DNA from: Euzebya tangerina
Lineage (GTDB): Bacteria; Actinomycetota; Nitriliruptoria; Euzebyales; Euzebyaceae
Assembly (NCBI RefSeq): GCF_003074135.1
Contig: NZ_PPDK01000003.1
Span: forward strand, 420,951-484,950
DNA length: 64,000 nt
Direction of reading: 5' to 3'
In this document: piece by piece, positions 16,107 through 25,680 of the stretch
Layout: each line of letters begins with the position of its first letter
Position numbering within the stretch: position 1 is the first letter of the stretch
The notes under the pieces: generated by a model
Databases searched by the model: none
What the model was told of the DNA's origin: nothing
The model's input: the letters and a program-made list of their open reading frames with translations, nothing else
Position numbers and translations under genes: made by a program

Positions 16107-17630
16107 TCAGACGCCGACGGTCATCGCCGCGGGTCCGAGGTGGTCGATGACCGTGCCCGCCGTGGTGGCGCGCACACCAACGCTCTCGCCCGCCAGATCG
16201 CCGGCCAGGCCGTGCAGGTACGCGGCACAGGCTGCCGACTCGGGACGGGCACGCCCCGCGACCAACGCAGCGGTCACCCCGGCCAACACGTCCCCGGTCC
16301 CCCCGGTCGCCAGTGCCGGCCCACCGGTCGGATTGATCCACACCCGTCCATCCGGGGCGGCGATCACCGTGGCCGGCCCCTTGGCCATCACCGTCACACC
16401 CCAGCTGGCCGCGTGCTCCGCCGCGATGTCCGCGCGGCGGGCCTCGACGTCCTCGGCCGTCACACCGGCCAGCCGGGCCAGTTCTCGCTGATGGGGGGTC
16501 GCGACGAGGGTGTCGGAGGCGGCGTCGGCCAGGTCGTCGGCGCGTCCGCGGAAGGCGTTCAGGCCATCAGCGTCCAGCACCACGGGCGCCTGGACGGTGG
16601 CCACGAGCTCCCTGACCGCTCGCTGGGTCTGGTCCGCCAACCCCAGGCCCGGGCCGAGGGCCAGCACGTCAGCGCGAGCCACGGCGTCAGCAACGATCCG
16701 CACGATGCCGGCGACGTCGGCTGGTAGCGCCACCGTCATGGCCTCGGGAACGGCGCCGGCGACGATGGGCGCGACCGCGGCGGGTGTGGCGACCGTGACC
16801 AGGCCCGCACCCGCGCGGAGCGCGCCGCGAGCAGTGAGGATGGCCGCCCCCGAGGTTCCCTCGGCGCCTGCGTAGATCACGACGACGCCCCGCTGCCGCT
16901 TCTCGGCCTGGGCACCGATGGCGGGAAGCAGGCTCTGCAGGTCGTCGGGCTCCAGGACCTGCGCAACCGGCTCCGCCTGCCCGTCGACGACGTCCAGTTC
17001 GCCGAGCACCACTCGGCCGGTGAAGTCCTGCCCGGGCGACAGCGACAGGCCGCGCTTGTGGGCACCGAGCGTCACGGTCAGGTCGGCACGGACCGCGGGT
17101 CCTGGCACGGCTCCGGACGCGCCGTCCACCCCGGTCGGGATGTCACAGGCCACGACCGGACCGGGGAAGTCTCCCAGCGCCTCCACCACGTCGGCCATCA
17201 CACCGCGGGGCGCGCCGGACGCGCCCGTCCCGAGGAGGCAGTCGACCGCCACGTCCGCCCAGGCCAGGACCTCGGCGAGGGCGGCCCCCGGGTCGTCGTC
17301 CAGGACGATCGTCGCCCCCGACCGGCCCTGCCAGGTGGACAGCTCACGGGAGGCGTCGTCACCGAGCTGGTCGGGCGAGGAGACCAGCACCACCACCGGC
17401 TCCGCCTCCCGATCGGCCAGATGTCTGGCCGCCGCGATGCCGTCCCCGCCGTTGTTGCCCTTGCCGCAGAGCAGCACGACCCGCAGTCCGGCTCGCCGGT
17501 TCGCGACCGCCAGGACACCCCGGGCCAAGAGCCCCGCCGCACGGTCCATCAGCTCAGCCGGGTCAACCGCGCGGTCGAAGGCCCGCTGGTCCATCGCCTG
17601 CACCTGCTCGGGGAGGTAGAGGTCACGCAT
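16107..17630 (-). CDS. nnr: Bifunctional NAD(P)H-hydrate epimerase/ADP-dependent dehydratase
   Basis: Repairs damaged NADHX/NADPHX. The 507-residue product has an N-terminal epimerase domain (to about 215; GKGNNGGDG at 56-64, CDIPTGVDG) and a C-terminal ribokinase-like dehydratase domain (about 225-507; LGPGLGL, VLDADGLNAF, ATPHQRELARL, ATGGTGDVLAG). The ATG at 17630 lies inside the acpS 3' end (8-base overlap), indicating coupling. Both domains look complete, so both activities are expected. Confidence 0.95.
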   Translation of the reverse strand: MRDLYLPEQVQAMDQRAFDRAVDPAELMDRAAGLLARGVLAVANRRAGLRVVLLCGKGNNGGDGIAAARHLADREAEPVVVLVSSPDQLGDDASRELSTWQGRSGATIVLDDDPGAALAEVLAWADVAVDCLLGTGASGAPRGVMADVVEALGDFPGPVVACDIPTGVDGASGAVPGPAVRADLTVTLGAHKRGLSLSPGQDFTGRVVLGELDVVDGQAEPVAQVLEPDDLQSLLPAIGAQAEKRQRGVVVIYAGAEGTSGAAILTARGALRAGAGLVTVATPAAVAPIVAGAVPEAMTVALPADVAGIVRIVADAVARADVLALGPGLGLADQTQRAVRELVATVQAPVVLDADGLNAFRGRADDLADAASDTLVATPHQRELARLAGVTAEDVEARRADIAAEHAASWGVTVMAKGPATVIAAPDGRVWINPTGGPALATGGTGDVLAGVTAALVAGRARPESAACAAYLHGLAGDLAGESVGVRATTAGTVIDHLGPAAMTVGV

Positions 17631-18054
17631 CGCGGTCCACCGACCCTGATCGAGCCGGGCTCAGGCCGTGGCTCGAACCCGGGCTCGCGACGTCCCGTTC
17701 GGCCACCGCGTAGGCGGCCGCGATCGTGTCGGAGGTGGAGATCGAGAGGTGAACCCGGTCGACCTCCAAGTCCGCGGCCACCTCCGCCGCGCGGCCGTGG
17801 AGCACCACCGAGGGCCGCCGCAGCTCGTCGTTGGTGACCTCGATCTCGAGGAACGTGAACCCCCGTATGCCACTCCCCAACGACTTCGAGACGGCCTCCT
17901 TGGCGGCGAAGCGCGCAGCCAGTGAACTCACGCGGCCGTCGCAGTACGCCTGCTCCCCCGGCGTGAACAGCCGATCGTGCATCGATGGGGTCCGGGCCAG
18001 CGCAGTGCGGACCCGTTCGATCTCGATCAGGTCGATGCCGACCCCGACGATCAT
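17623..18054 (-). CDS. acpS: Holo-[acyl-carrier-protein] synthase
   Basis: Transfers 4'-phosphopantetheine from CoA to ACP. The 143-residue product starts MIVGVGIDLIEIERV, with the metal-binding Asp, and has FAAKEAVSKSLG with the catalytic Glu/Lys pair. It is about 20 residues longer than usual because of a C-terminal Ser/Gly/Arg-rich tail that overlaps the nnr start. The start lies 6 bases after the glmS stop, so glmS-acpS-nnr-alr form one transcription unit. Confidence 0.94.
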   Translation of the reverse strand: MIVGVGIDLIEIERVRTALARTPSMHDRLFTPGEQAYCDGRVSSLAARFAAKEAVSKSLGSGIRGFTFLEIEVTNDELRRPSVVLHGRAAEVAADLEVDRVHLSISTSDTIAAAYAVAERDVASPGSSHGLSPARSGSVDRDA

Positions 18055-18060
18055 GGGCCG

Positions 18061-19893
<1,833 letters not shown>

Positions 19894-19961
19894 GAGGGCC
19901 AGGCTACGGGCTGCGGCTGATGGTGGCCTGTCGCCGCCACCGTCCGCCTTGCCGGGTCCAG

Positions 19962-20867
19962 CTACTCCTCCGTGTCGGCGTCCTCGTCCTCGGGAGCGTC
20001 CTCCAGGTCGGTCTCGGTGTCCGGGTCGCCGTCGGTCGCATCGCCGGCGTCCTCGACCTCCTCGAGGTCCACGCCCGTCCCGAACTCGGCGTCCAGGGGG
20101 GGGAGGAAGAGTGGCTCACCCTCAGGATCCAGGACACCGGTTGCGCCGACGCTGTGGCTGGGGATCCCCCGCTCGGGGCCCTCACCGTCGATGTCGTAGT
20201 GGGCTCGGGTGAAGACATCGGCGACGTCGGCGTCGAAGGTCTCGCACAGCTGCCGCTGGAACCAGGCCGTGTAGGAGAAGTTGGCGTCGTTCGGCAGGTC
20301 CTGGAAGTACTCGGTGACCACGACCTTGGAGAAGTCACCGTCGATGGCGTCCTCGGCCCAGGCCTTGAGCTCCTCCACCTGATCCGCAGGGGCGTCGGGG
20401 CCGTAGTGGGCCACGATGTAGCCGTGCTCGAGGTTGTGGGTGGTCAGACGCGGGTCGACAGGGACGTCGTACACCCCCGTGGCCACGACCTGGCCGAGAT
20501 GCCGTCCGGACGAAGGTGGCTGACCGGGGATCGCATCGTCGCCCGTGTAGATGAGGTCGGGAGCCTCGGCGGCGAGGTTGGCCGGAGGGATGTGGCCGCC
20601 GCCGAGGTCCGGCATCCGGGTGTCCTCGGTGCAGCCGAGCTCGGTCAGCCGGGAAGCGACCTCTTCGGCCTGCTCGGCTTCCTGCTGACGAGACCGGATC
20701 TGGGTGAACACCAGCCCGCCCACCAGCGCCACGACCAGGAGTCCGGCACCAGCCTTGACCGCCGTCTGGCGAGTGCTCTCCTTCTTGGCAGCCTGCGCCT
20801 CTCGCTCGATCCGCTCCGCGCGGCGAGCCTTCTGGCGTTCCCGCTTCGACATCTGCTCGTCTGACAC
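19962..20867 (-). CDS. DUF3105 membrane-anchored protein
   Basis: A 301-residue protein. A very basic N-terminus (residues 7-33, KRERQKARRAERIERE) precedes one membrane segment (about 36-57). The external domain has the DUF3105 hallmark THNLEHGYIVAHYG (H144, H148), with ADVFTRAHYDIDG further on. The last 40 residues are almost all Asp, Glu, Thr and Ala. The biochemical role of DUF3105 is unknown; the histidines suggest metal or cofactor binding. GTG at 20867 or ATG at 20852 could start it. It is 62 bases downstream of fbiB on the same strand. Confidence 0.8.
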   Translation of the reverse strand: MSDEQMSKRERQKARRAERIEREAQAAKKESTRQTAVKAGAGLLVVALVGGLVFTQIRSRQQEAEQAEEVASRLTELGCTEDTRMPDLGGGHIPPANLAAEAPDLIYTGDDAIPGQPPSSGRHLGQVVATGVYDVPVDPRLTTHNLEHGYIVAHYGPDAPADQVEELKAWAEDAIDGDFSKVVVTEYFQDLPNDANFSYTAWFQRQLCETFDADVADVFTRAHYDIDGEGPERGIPSHSVGATGVLDPEGEPLFLPPLDAEFGTGVDLEEVEDAGDATDGDPDTETDLEDAPEDEDADTEE

Positions 20868-20929
20868 GATCTCAGTGACTCCCTGGCTGATGGGTAGGTT
20901 CGTCCGAGCGACCCCCCACGGCTGCCCGG

Positions 20930-21955
20930 TCAACGACGAAGTGTATCGCCGTGGTTCGACGTGTCCGACGGCCCGGCAGCACCGCTCGCGGTGACGATCC
21001 ACACCTGCTCGTGTTGCTCCACCACGACGGCGAACCCGAAGTCGAGCAGCGCGGCTTCGGCCAGCCCGGCCGCGTAGCCGGTCGTGACCCGCAGCGTGGT
21101 CCGGTCCTCAAGTCGGCCGCCGGTGGCACGGACGACGAGGGCCCACTCCCACTCCGTCGGTTCTGTCGTCCGTACGGGGACACCCTCGCCGGTGGCCAGT
21201 CGCCGGGCGAGCCAGCCCCGTCCGTGCGGGAAGAGGTCCTGCGCGGGACTTCGAATGAGGTCGTGGGAGGTGCCGGGCGCTCCGTCCACGGCGAGGCCCC
21301 GGACCACGACCACGGGGACACCGGCCGCCTTGTCGCGGACGAGATCGGCGGCGCCCGCTATCTGATCGGCGAGCGCGATGAGGGTGACGTCCAGGACCCG
21401 GCCACCTCGGTCGACGTTCCCCCGTTCGTCCCGCAGCGCCGGGAGCCCGGCCACGCCGATGGCTACGTCGGTCTGTCCGTCGCGCCACGCCCGACCGAAG
21501 GTGTCGGAGATGACCACCCCGACGTCGGCCAGGTCGGCCAGGCCGTCGCGGATGTGTGCCGCACTCGCATCAGGGTCGGTCGGCAGGAGGAGCAGCGACC
21601 CCTCGGCAACGTTGGAGGCATCGATGCCGGCGTTGGCGCACACGAGTCCGCTCGGCGTCCGCACGACCGTGACGAACGGCGTCTGGACCAGGACCTCGTG
21701 CTCGAGCGTCAGGCGCTCGCGGGCCTCCGCGACGGACTCTCCCGAGCGTGGTGTGACGGTCTGCCCCTCGGCCTTGGCCACGATCTTGGACGAGACGACC
21801 ACGACGTCGCCGTCCGCCAGTCGGCTGTGTGGCGCGCCGTCCCCCGTCGTCGGATCGTGCTGCTCGAGGGCGTCGCGGATGGCGCGTCCGACGTCGTCTC
21901 CTCGCCGGATCTCCCCCATCCCGGTCAGCGGGATGAGGTGCACGGCGCCGGTCAT
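20930..21955 (-). CDS. fbiB: Coenzyme F420-0:L-glutamate ligase (CofE/FbiB N-terminal type)
   Basis: Adds glutamates to F420-0 using GTP. The CofE domain (about 1-245) has LADGDVVVVSSKIVAKAEGQ, CANAGIDASNV, VVISDTFGRAWRDGQTDVAIG and VDRGGRVLDVTLIALADQIAGAADLV. Mycobacterial FbiB carries a C-terminal FMN nitroreductase domain that reduces dehydro-F420-0; here only about 95 unrelated residues follow (WEWALVVRATGGRLEDRTTL and onward), so that activity must come from elsewhere. The start ATG overlaps the fbiA stop as ATGA. Confidence 0.92.
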   Translation of the reverse strand: MTGAVHLIPLTGMGEIRRGDDVGRAIRDALEQHDPTTGDGAPHSRLADGDVVVVSSKIVAKAEGQTVTPRSGESVAEARERLTLEHEVLVQTPFVTVVRTPSGLVCANAGIDASNVAEGSLLLLPTDPDASAAHIRDGLADLADVGVVISDTFGRAWRDGQTDVAIGVAGLPALRDERGNVDRGGRVLDVTLIALADQIAGAADLVRDKAAGVPVVVVRGLAVDGAPGTSHDLIRSPAQDLFPHGRGWLARRLATGEGVPVRTTEPTEWEWALVVRATGGRLEDRTTLRVTTGYAAGLAEAALLDFGFAVVVEQHEQVWIVTASGAAGPSDTSNHGDTLRR

Positions 21956-22881
21956 GGCACCAACAGCTCGACCGCGGTTCGGGCCAGAGCAGTCGTCACG
22001 TCGATGCTGGACATGATGGTGTCGGTGACCCCGACGCTGACCCCCGTGTCCCGGATTCGCTGCGCATCGCCGCTGTCAGCGGTGTCGATCACCCAGCCAT
22101 CGAGGAAGCCCCGGTAGAGGGCGGCGACACCCGCGGCGGAGACCTCGGCCCCGACGGCAGGCAGCAGCTTGTCGGCCATGCCACGGACCACGCGGCCGCC
22201 GACGATGGGGCTCACCCCGACCACGGGGCGGTCGCGCAGCCGGTGGCGCACGCCGGGCACCTGCAGGATGGTCCCGATCGACACCACCGGGTTGGAGGGA
22301 CAGAGCACCACCAGGTCGGCGTGCTCCAACGCCGTCGCCGCGCCCGGCGCGAGGGTGGCGTCCGCCACGCCGTCCAGGAAGAGGCCCGCGACGCCGCTGG
22401 CCGCCTGCTCGCCCACCCACCACTCCTGGAAGTGCATCCGTCGGTCGTCGTCGGTCTCGATGATCGTCCGAACCGGGTCGTCGGTCATCGGAACCAGGGT
22501 GAAGGGCAGCTCCCAGGCGTCGGCGATGCGGCCGGTCACGTCGCTGAGGGACACGCCGTCTCGCAGCATCTCGGTCCGGATGAGGTGGGTTGCCAGGTCG
22601 CGGTCGCCCAGGGTGAACCAGTCGGGGGCCCCGTAGCGCCCGCGAAGTTCGGTGGCGACGGTGAAGTGCTCGTCCGCCCGTCCCCACCCCTGTTCCGGGT
22701 GGATCCCGCCGCCCAGCGTGTAGGTGATGGTGTCGAGATCCGGTGAGACGTGCAGGCCGTGCAGCGTGATGTCGTCCCCGGTGTTGGCAATGACCGTGAG
22801 CCGGGCGGGGTCGACGACCTGGACCAGTCCTCGCAGGAAGCGGGCCGCCCCGATTCCTCCTGCCAGCGCGACGACGTTCAT
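21952..22881 (-). CDS. fbiA: 2-phospho-L-lactate/phosphoenolpyruvate transferase CofD (FbiA)
   Basis: Transfers the phospho-lactate or enolpyruvyl moiety to Fo, forming (dehydro-)F420-0. The 309-residue product begins MNVVALAGGIGAARFLRGL, the family's nucleotide-binding motif, with NTGDDITLHGLHVSPDLDT and GLFLDG further on. ATG at 22881 is used because it coincides with the family start; the leader before it has no good ribosome site. It overlaps fbiB by 4 bases. The PadR gene is divergent, 86 bases away, and its operator may also influence fbiA. Confidence 0.94.
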   Translation of the reverse strand: MNVVALAGGIGAARFLRGLVQVVDPARLTVIANTGDDITLHGLHVSPDLDTITYTLGGGIHPEQGWGRADEHFTVATELRGRYGAPDWFTLGDRDLATHLIRTEMLRDGVSLSDVTGRIADAWELPFTLVPMTDDPVRTIIETDDDRRMHFQEWWVGEQAASGVAGLFLDGVADATLAPGAATALEHADLVVLCPSNPVVSIGTILQVPGVRHRLRDRPVVGVSPIVGGRVVRGMADKLLPAVGAEVSAAGVAALYRGFLDGWVIDTADSGDAQRIRDTGVSVGVTDTIMSSIDVTTALARTAVELLVP

Positions 22882-22929
22882 GGTGGGGGAGGGTATCGGT
22901 CGGACCGGAACCATCTGGAACGCCTCGCC

Positions 22930-22957
22930 TTGACTACTACGCGAGGCGTAGTACTGT
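22930..22957 (+). promoter_or_regulatory. Promoter of the padR-HAAS pair
   Basis: TTGACT (22930-22935), 16 bases, then TACTGT (22952-22957). Transcription would begin about 10 bases before the GTG at 22968, giving an almost leaderless message. The 8-bp inverted repeat fills the spacer. Confidence 0.6.
22935..22953. promoter_or_regulatory. Probable PadR operator
   Basis: TACTACGC, three bases (GAG), then GCGTAGTA: a perfect 8-bp inverted repeat. It lies exactly between the predicted -35 and -10 boxes of the PadR gene, so binding there would block its own promoter. The PadR assignment follows from position, not from a known consensus. Confidence 0.7.
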
Positions 22958-22967
22958 GTTGTGCACA

Positions 22968-23303
22968 GTGGAGACAACGCAACTGCTTCGAGGTGTCCTG
23001 GACCTGGCCGTGCTCGCGGTCCTGGCCGAGGACGACGCGTACGGCTACGACGTGGTCCGTCGGCTGCGGGACGCAGGCCTGGAGGACGTCGGAGATGCCT
23101 CGGTCTACGGCACCCTCCGCCGCCTCTTCAAGTCCGGGGCGTTGTCCAGCTACGTCGTGCCTAGTGATGCAGGACCGAACCGGAAGTACTACGCCCTCAC
23201 GGCGACTGGCAAGGACCAACTGCAATCGTCGGAGAAGAGCTGGCGGGCCTTCACCGACCACATGGACACGATCCTCGGCGCCGGCACACCGCCCTCGACC
23301 TAG
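22968..23303 (+). CDS. PadR-family transcriptional regulator
   Basis: A 111-residue winged-helix protein: LRGVLDLAVLAVLAEDDAYGYDVVRRL, then DASVYGTLRRLFKSGALSSYVV and the wing GPNRKYYALTATGKDQL. These are PadR hallmarks; it lacks the long C-terminal coiled coil (subfamily 2). A GTG at 22956 is in frame but falls in the promoter, so GTG at 22968 is preferred. The next gene, a HAAS-domain membrane protein, follows by 31 bases, a pairing typical of PadR regulators. Likely autoregulated through the inverted repeat at 22935-22953. Confidence 0.88.
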   Translation: METTQLLRGVLDLAVLAVLAEDDAYGYDVVRRLRDAGLEDVGDASVYGTLRRLFKSGALSSYVVPSDAGPNRKYYALTATGKDQLQSSEKSWRAFTDHMDTILGAGTPPST

Positions 23304-23334
23304 TCCCCGTCAACCCCGAAAGGCCAACCGCACC

Positions 23335-24483
23335 ATGTCGACCTTGAGCCCCCCGGAGTCGCCGACCCCCTCAGACATCCCACCGGGAACTGACGACTGG
23401 CCCGTATCGGCACGCCGATACCTGGCGGAGGTCGAGCAGCTGCTCAGCCACCTCGACCAAGAGGAGCGCGACGAACTGCGCGAGGACCTGGTCGCTCACA
23501 TCGATGCGCTCCTCGAGGTCGAGGAGATGGCCCACGGCGTGGGCGACCATGTCTCGCTCTCCCGACACCTCGGGACGCCCGAGGCCTTCGCCGCAGAGCT
23601 GCTGCTGTCTGCCGGCGTGCCACCATCGTCAGGCGACCGCACCTCCGGACCTGGGATACGTGCCAGGCTGGCGACCATCTGGCGCGCCGCCGATGCTGCG
23701 CTGTCCCGCACCGCGCGCCTCCGCACGTGGGCGGCACAGCTGAAGCCTGCGTGGTGGGTGGCCCGGGGCTACGGGCTGACCATCGGCGTGGGGGCCATCA
23801 CGTCCTTCGCCGCCACTGTGGCGCTGGTGCCCAATGTGTTCGGGAGCCCGCTGCTCGGCCTCCTCGTGACCGCGGCCCTGGTCTACGCCAGCGTCGAGAT
23901 CGGTTCGGGACGCCGGGCTCCCGCAACCCGATGGCAACGCATCGGGGTGGGAGTCCTGTCAGCTGCGGCGGGGTGGTCACTCCTGCTGTTTGCGGTGGAC
24001 CGGCCTGCGATGGTCCCGATGGACGAGGCGGTGTTCGTGGACCCGTTGCCGCCGGAACCGCCGGAGGTGCTCACGATGCCAGACGGTCAACCGGTCACGA
24101 ACATCTATGCCTTCGACCGAGAGGGCAACGCACTCGACGGGGTCCTGCTCTACGACGGCGTCGGCAATCCGATCACGCTGCAGATCGCACCAGATGGTGA
24201 TGACCACCCGTTCGACACCTTCGGCGTGTCCACCGACTACGAGCGGGACGAGCGTGGCCGGGTCATCCCGAACCTCTACCCGCTCGACCAGTTCACCGTG
24301 GACCCCGCGCTGCTGCCACAGGTCGAGGACTCGGTGGCTCCCGTTGTCCAACAGCCGTTCGGACCTGAGGCAACTGGAGGGATGGGCGACGAGCGAGAAC
24401 GCCCGATCGGACCTCGACCCGTCCCTGACGTGGTTGTCCCCGATCTCGACTCGGATCGCTCGGGGAACGACCAGGACGAGTAG
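23335..24483 (+). CDS. HAAS-domain (DUF1700-like) membrane protein
   Basis: A 382-residue protein. Residues 22-95 form the helical HAAS domain (ARRYLAEVEQLLSHLDQEERDELREDL is its core), which in other bacteria is coupled to PadR regulators. Three membrane segments follow (about 144-168, 170-190, 203-221). The remaining 160 residues are probably outside the membrane and are Pro- and Asp-rich with no recognised fold. The ATG at 23335 is the natural start after the padR stop. It may sense or transmit an envelope signal to PadR; no ligand is known. Confidence 0.78.
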   Translation: MSTLSPPESPTPSDIPPGTDDWPVSARRYLAEVEQLLSHLDQEERDELREDLVAHIDALLEVEEMAHGVGDHVSLSRHLGTPEAFAAELLLSAGVPPSSGDRTSGPGIRARLATIWRAADAALSRTARLRTWAAQLKPAWWVARGYGLTIGVGAITSFAATVALVPNVFGSPLLGLLVTAALVYASVEIGSGRRAPATRWQRIGVGVLSAAAGWSLLLFAVDRPAMVPMDEAVFVDPLPPEPPEVLTMPDGQPVTNIYAFDREGNALDGVLLYDGVGNPITLQIAPDGDDHPFDTFGVSTDYERDERGRVIPNLYPLDQFTVDPALLPQVEDSVAPVVQQPFGPEATGGMGDERERPIGPRPVPDVVVPDLDSDRSGNDQDE

Positions 24484-24493
24484 CCCGCCGAGG

Positions 24494-24682
24494 TCACTCG
24501 ATGGTCTTGCCAGAGATGTCCTCGCCCCGCCGACGTGGCTGGCGTCCCGCGCGGCGTGCCGCATCCCTGAGCGCCACCTCGATCTGTGCGTTCACGCTGC
24601 GGAGCTCATCGGCTGCCCACTGCTCGTACACGTCGTAGAGCTCCTGCGGTATCCGAAGCGGGAACTGCTTTCGGGATGGCAT
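24494..24682 (-). CDS. Small ribbon-helix-helix (Arc-like) DNA-binding protein
   Basis: A 62-residue protein. The strand [19 protein letters not shown] and the following helices ([21 protein letters not shown]) have the ribbon-helix-helix pattern of Arc-type repressors, with a basic tail. It lies 20 bases downstream of the SPFH gene on the same strand, so the two are probably co-transcribed. It may bind the palindrome in front of the SPFH gene. No toxin gene is adjacent, so an antitoxin role is not supported. Confidence 0.75.
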   Translation of the reverse strand: MPSRKQFPLRIPQELYDVYEQWAADELRSVNAQIEVALRDAARRAGRQPRRRGEDISGKTIE

Positions 24683-24702
24683 GACGGTGGTTGGGTCAGC
24701 TC

Positions 24703-25611
24703 CTACCGCGTGAGCGTGCCGACGTTGACGATCGGGTTGGTCGGCTGGTCCGAGGCGATCACGGTCATCAGGTTCGAGGCGAAGGTGGCGCGACGATCGG
24801 TGTCGAGCTCGATGACTTCGGCGTCGTCCTCACCGGCCTGCAGCTGTGCGACGGCGTCGGGTGTCATGGACACCGCTCCCTCAACGATCTTCTTGCGTGC
24901 GGCGACGACGGCGGCCGCCTGCTGGCGGCGGAGCATGGCCTCGGCGATCTCCGGCGCATAGGAGAGGTCGGTCAGCCGGGCCTCGACGATCCGCACTCCG
25001 GCCGCCTGAACACGTTCGGTGAGCTCCTGCTCGAGGCTCTGGTTCACGGTGTCCACGTCGTCGATCATCGTGATGGTGTGGGTGTCGTCGAAGGCGTCGT
25101 AGGGGTAGCTGCGAGCCATATGCCGAACAGCAGCCTCCGACTGGACCGTCACATAATCCACGTAGTCGTCGACGGCGAAGGCAGCCTTGGCGGTGTCGAC
25201 GACCTGCCACACCACGACCGCGGCGATCATGATGGGGTTGCCGTTGGAGTCGTTCACCTTGGACGTCTGCGTGGTGAAGTTGCGGACGCGCAAGGAGATC
25301 TTCTGGTCCGAGATGAACGGGTTGACCCACCGCAGCCCGGTGGTGTCGTCCGTGCCTCGGTAGTCGCCGAACAGCGTCAGCACTCCGGAGGTGTTCGGCG
25401 GCAGCATGTAGAAGCCGGTGCACAGGACGAGGATGACCACGAACGCGAAGCCGGCGAGGCCGGCGAGGCCCGGCTGTGAGTTCGCGGCCGCGCCGATGAA
25501 CACCACGACCGTGAGGAACAGCGCGACGACGGCGGCTATGGCCGTGGGGACACCGGGGAGCGCTCGAGCGGCCCGCTCGACCACCGGAACGCGTTCTTCG
25601 ACCTGCATCAT
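24703..25611 (-). CDS. SPFH/Band 7 domain membrane protein
   Basis: A 302-residue protein. Two N-terminal membrane segments (about 21-43 and 50-69) are followed by an SPFH domain: [31 protein letters not shown] (68-98 region), [22 protein letters not shown] and [27 protein letters not shown], then a coiled-coil-like stretch. Such proteins assemble into membrane microdomain scaffolds. Two adjacent ATGs (25611, 25608) can start it; GGAG is better spaced for the second. It shares a transcript with the ribbon-helix-helix gene. Confidence 0.88.
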   Translation of the reverse strand: MMQVEERVPVVERAARALPGVPTAIAAVVALFLTVVVFIGAAANSQPGLAGLAGFAFVVILVLCTGFYMLPPNTSGVLTLFGDYRGTDDTTGLRWVNPFISDQKISLRVRNFTTQTSKVNDSNGNPIMIAAVVVWQVVDTAKAAFAVDDYVDYVTVQSEAAVRHMARSYPYDAFDDTHTITMIDDVDTVNQSLEQELTERVQAAGVRIVEARLTDLSYAPEIAEAMLRRQQAAAVVAARKKIVEGAVSMTPDAVAQLQAGEDDAEVIELDTDRRATFASNLMTVIASDQPTNPIVNVGTLTR

Positions 25612-25631
25612 GATCTCCGATCTGATCTCAA

Positions 25632-25643
25632 AGTGATATCACT
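25632..25643. promoter_or_regulatory. Palindrome upstream of the SPFH gene
   Basis: AGTGATATCACT is a perfect 12-bp palindrome in an AT-rich patch 21 bases before the SPFH start, followed on the plus strand by a looser repeat (CAATATCATG). The AT-richness marks the promoter and the palindrome is a likely operator. The ribbon-helix-helix protein encoded just downstream is the obvious candidate ligand, by position only. Confidence 0.6.
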
Positions 25644-25680
25644 ACAATATCATGAAGGTCCTGGCCCCAGGCGGCGGTCA

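Noticed and set aside
15240..16727. Long open frame on the plus strand across alr and nnr
   Set aside because: Antisense shadow of conserved genes; Arg/Gly/Pro-rich composition with no domain.
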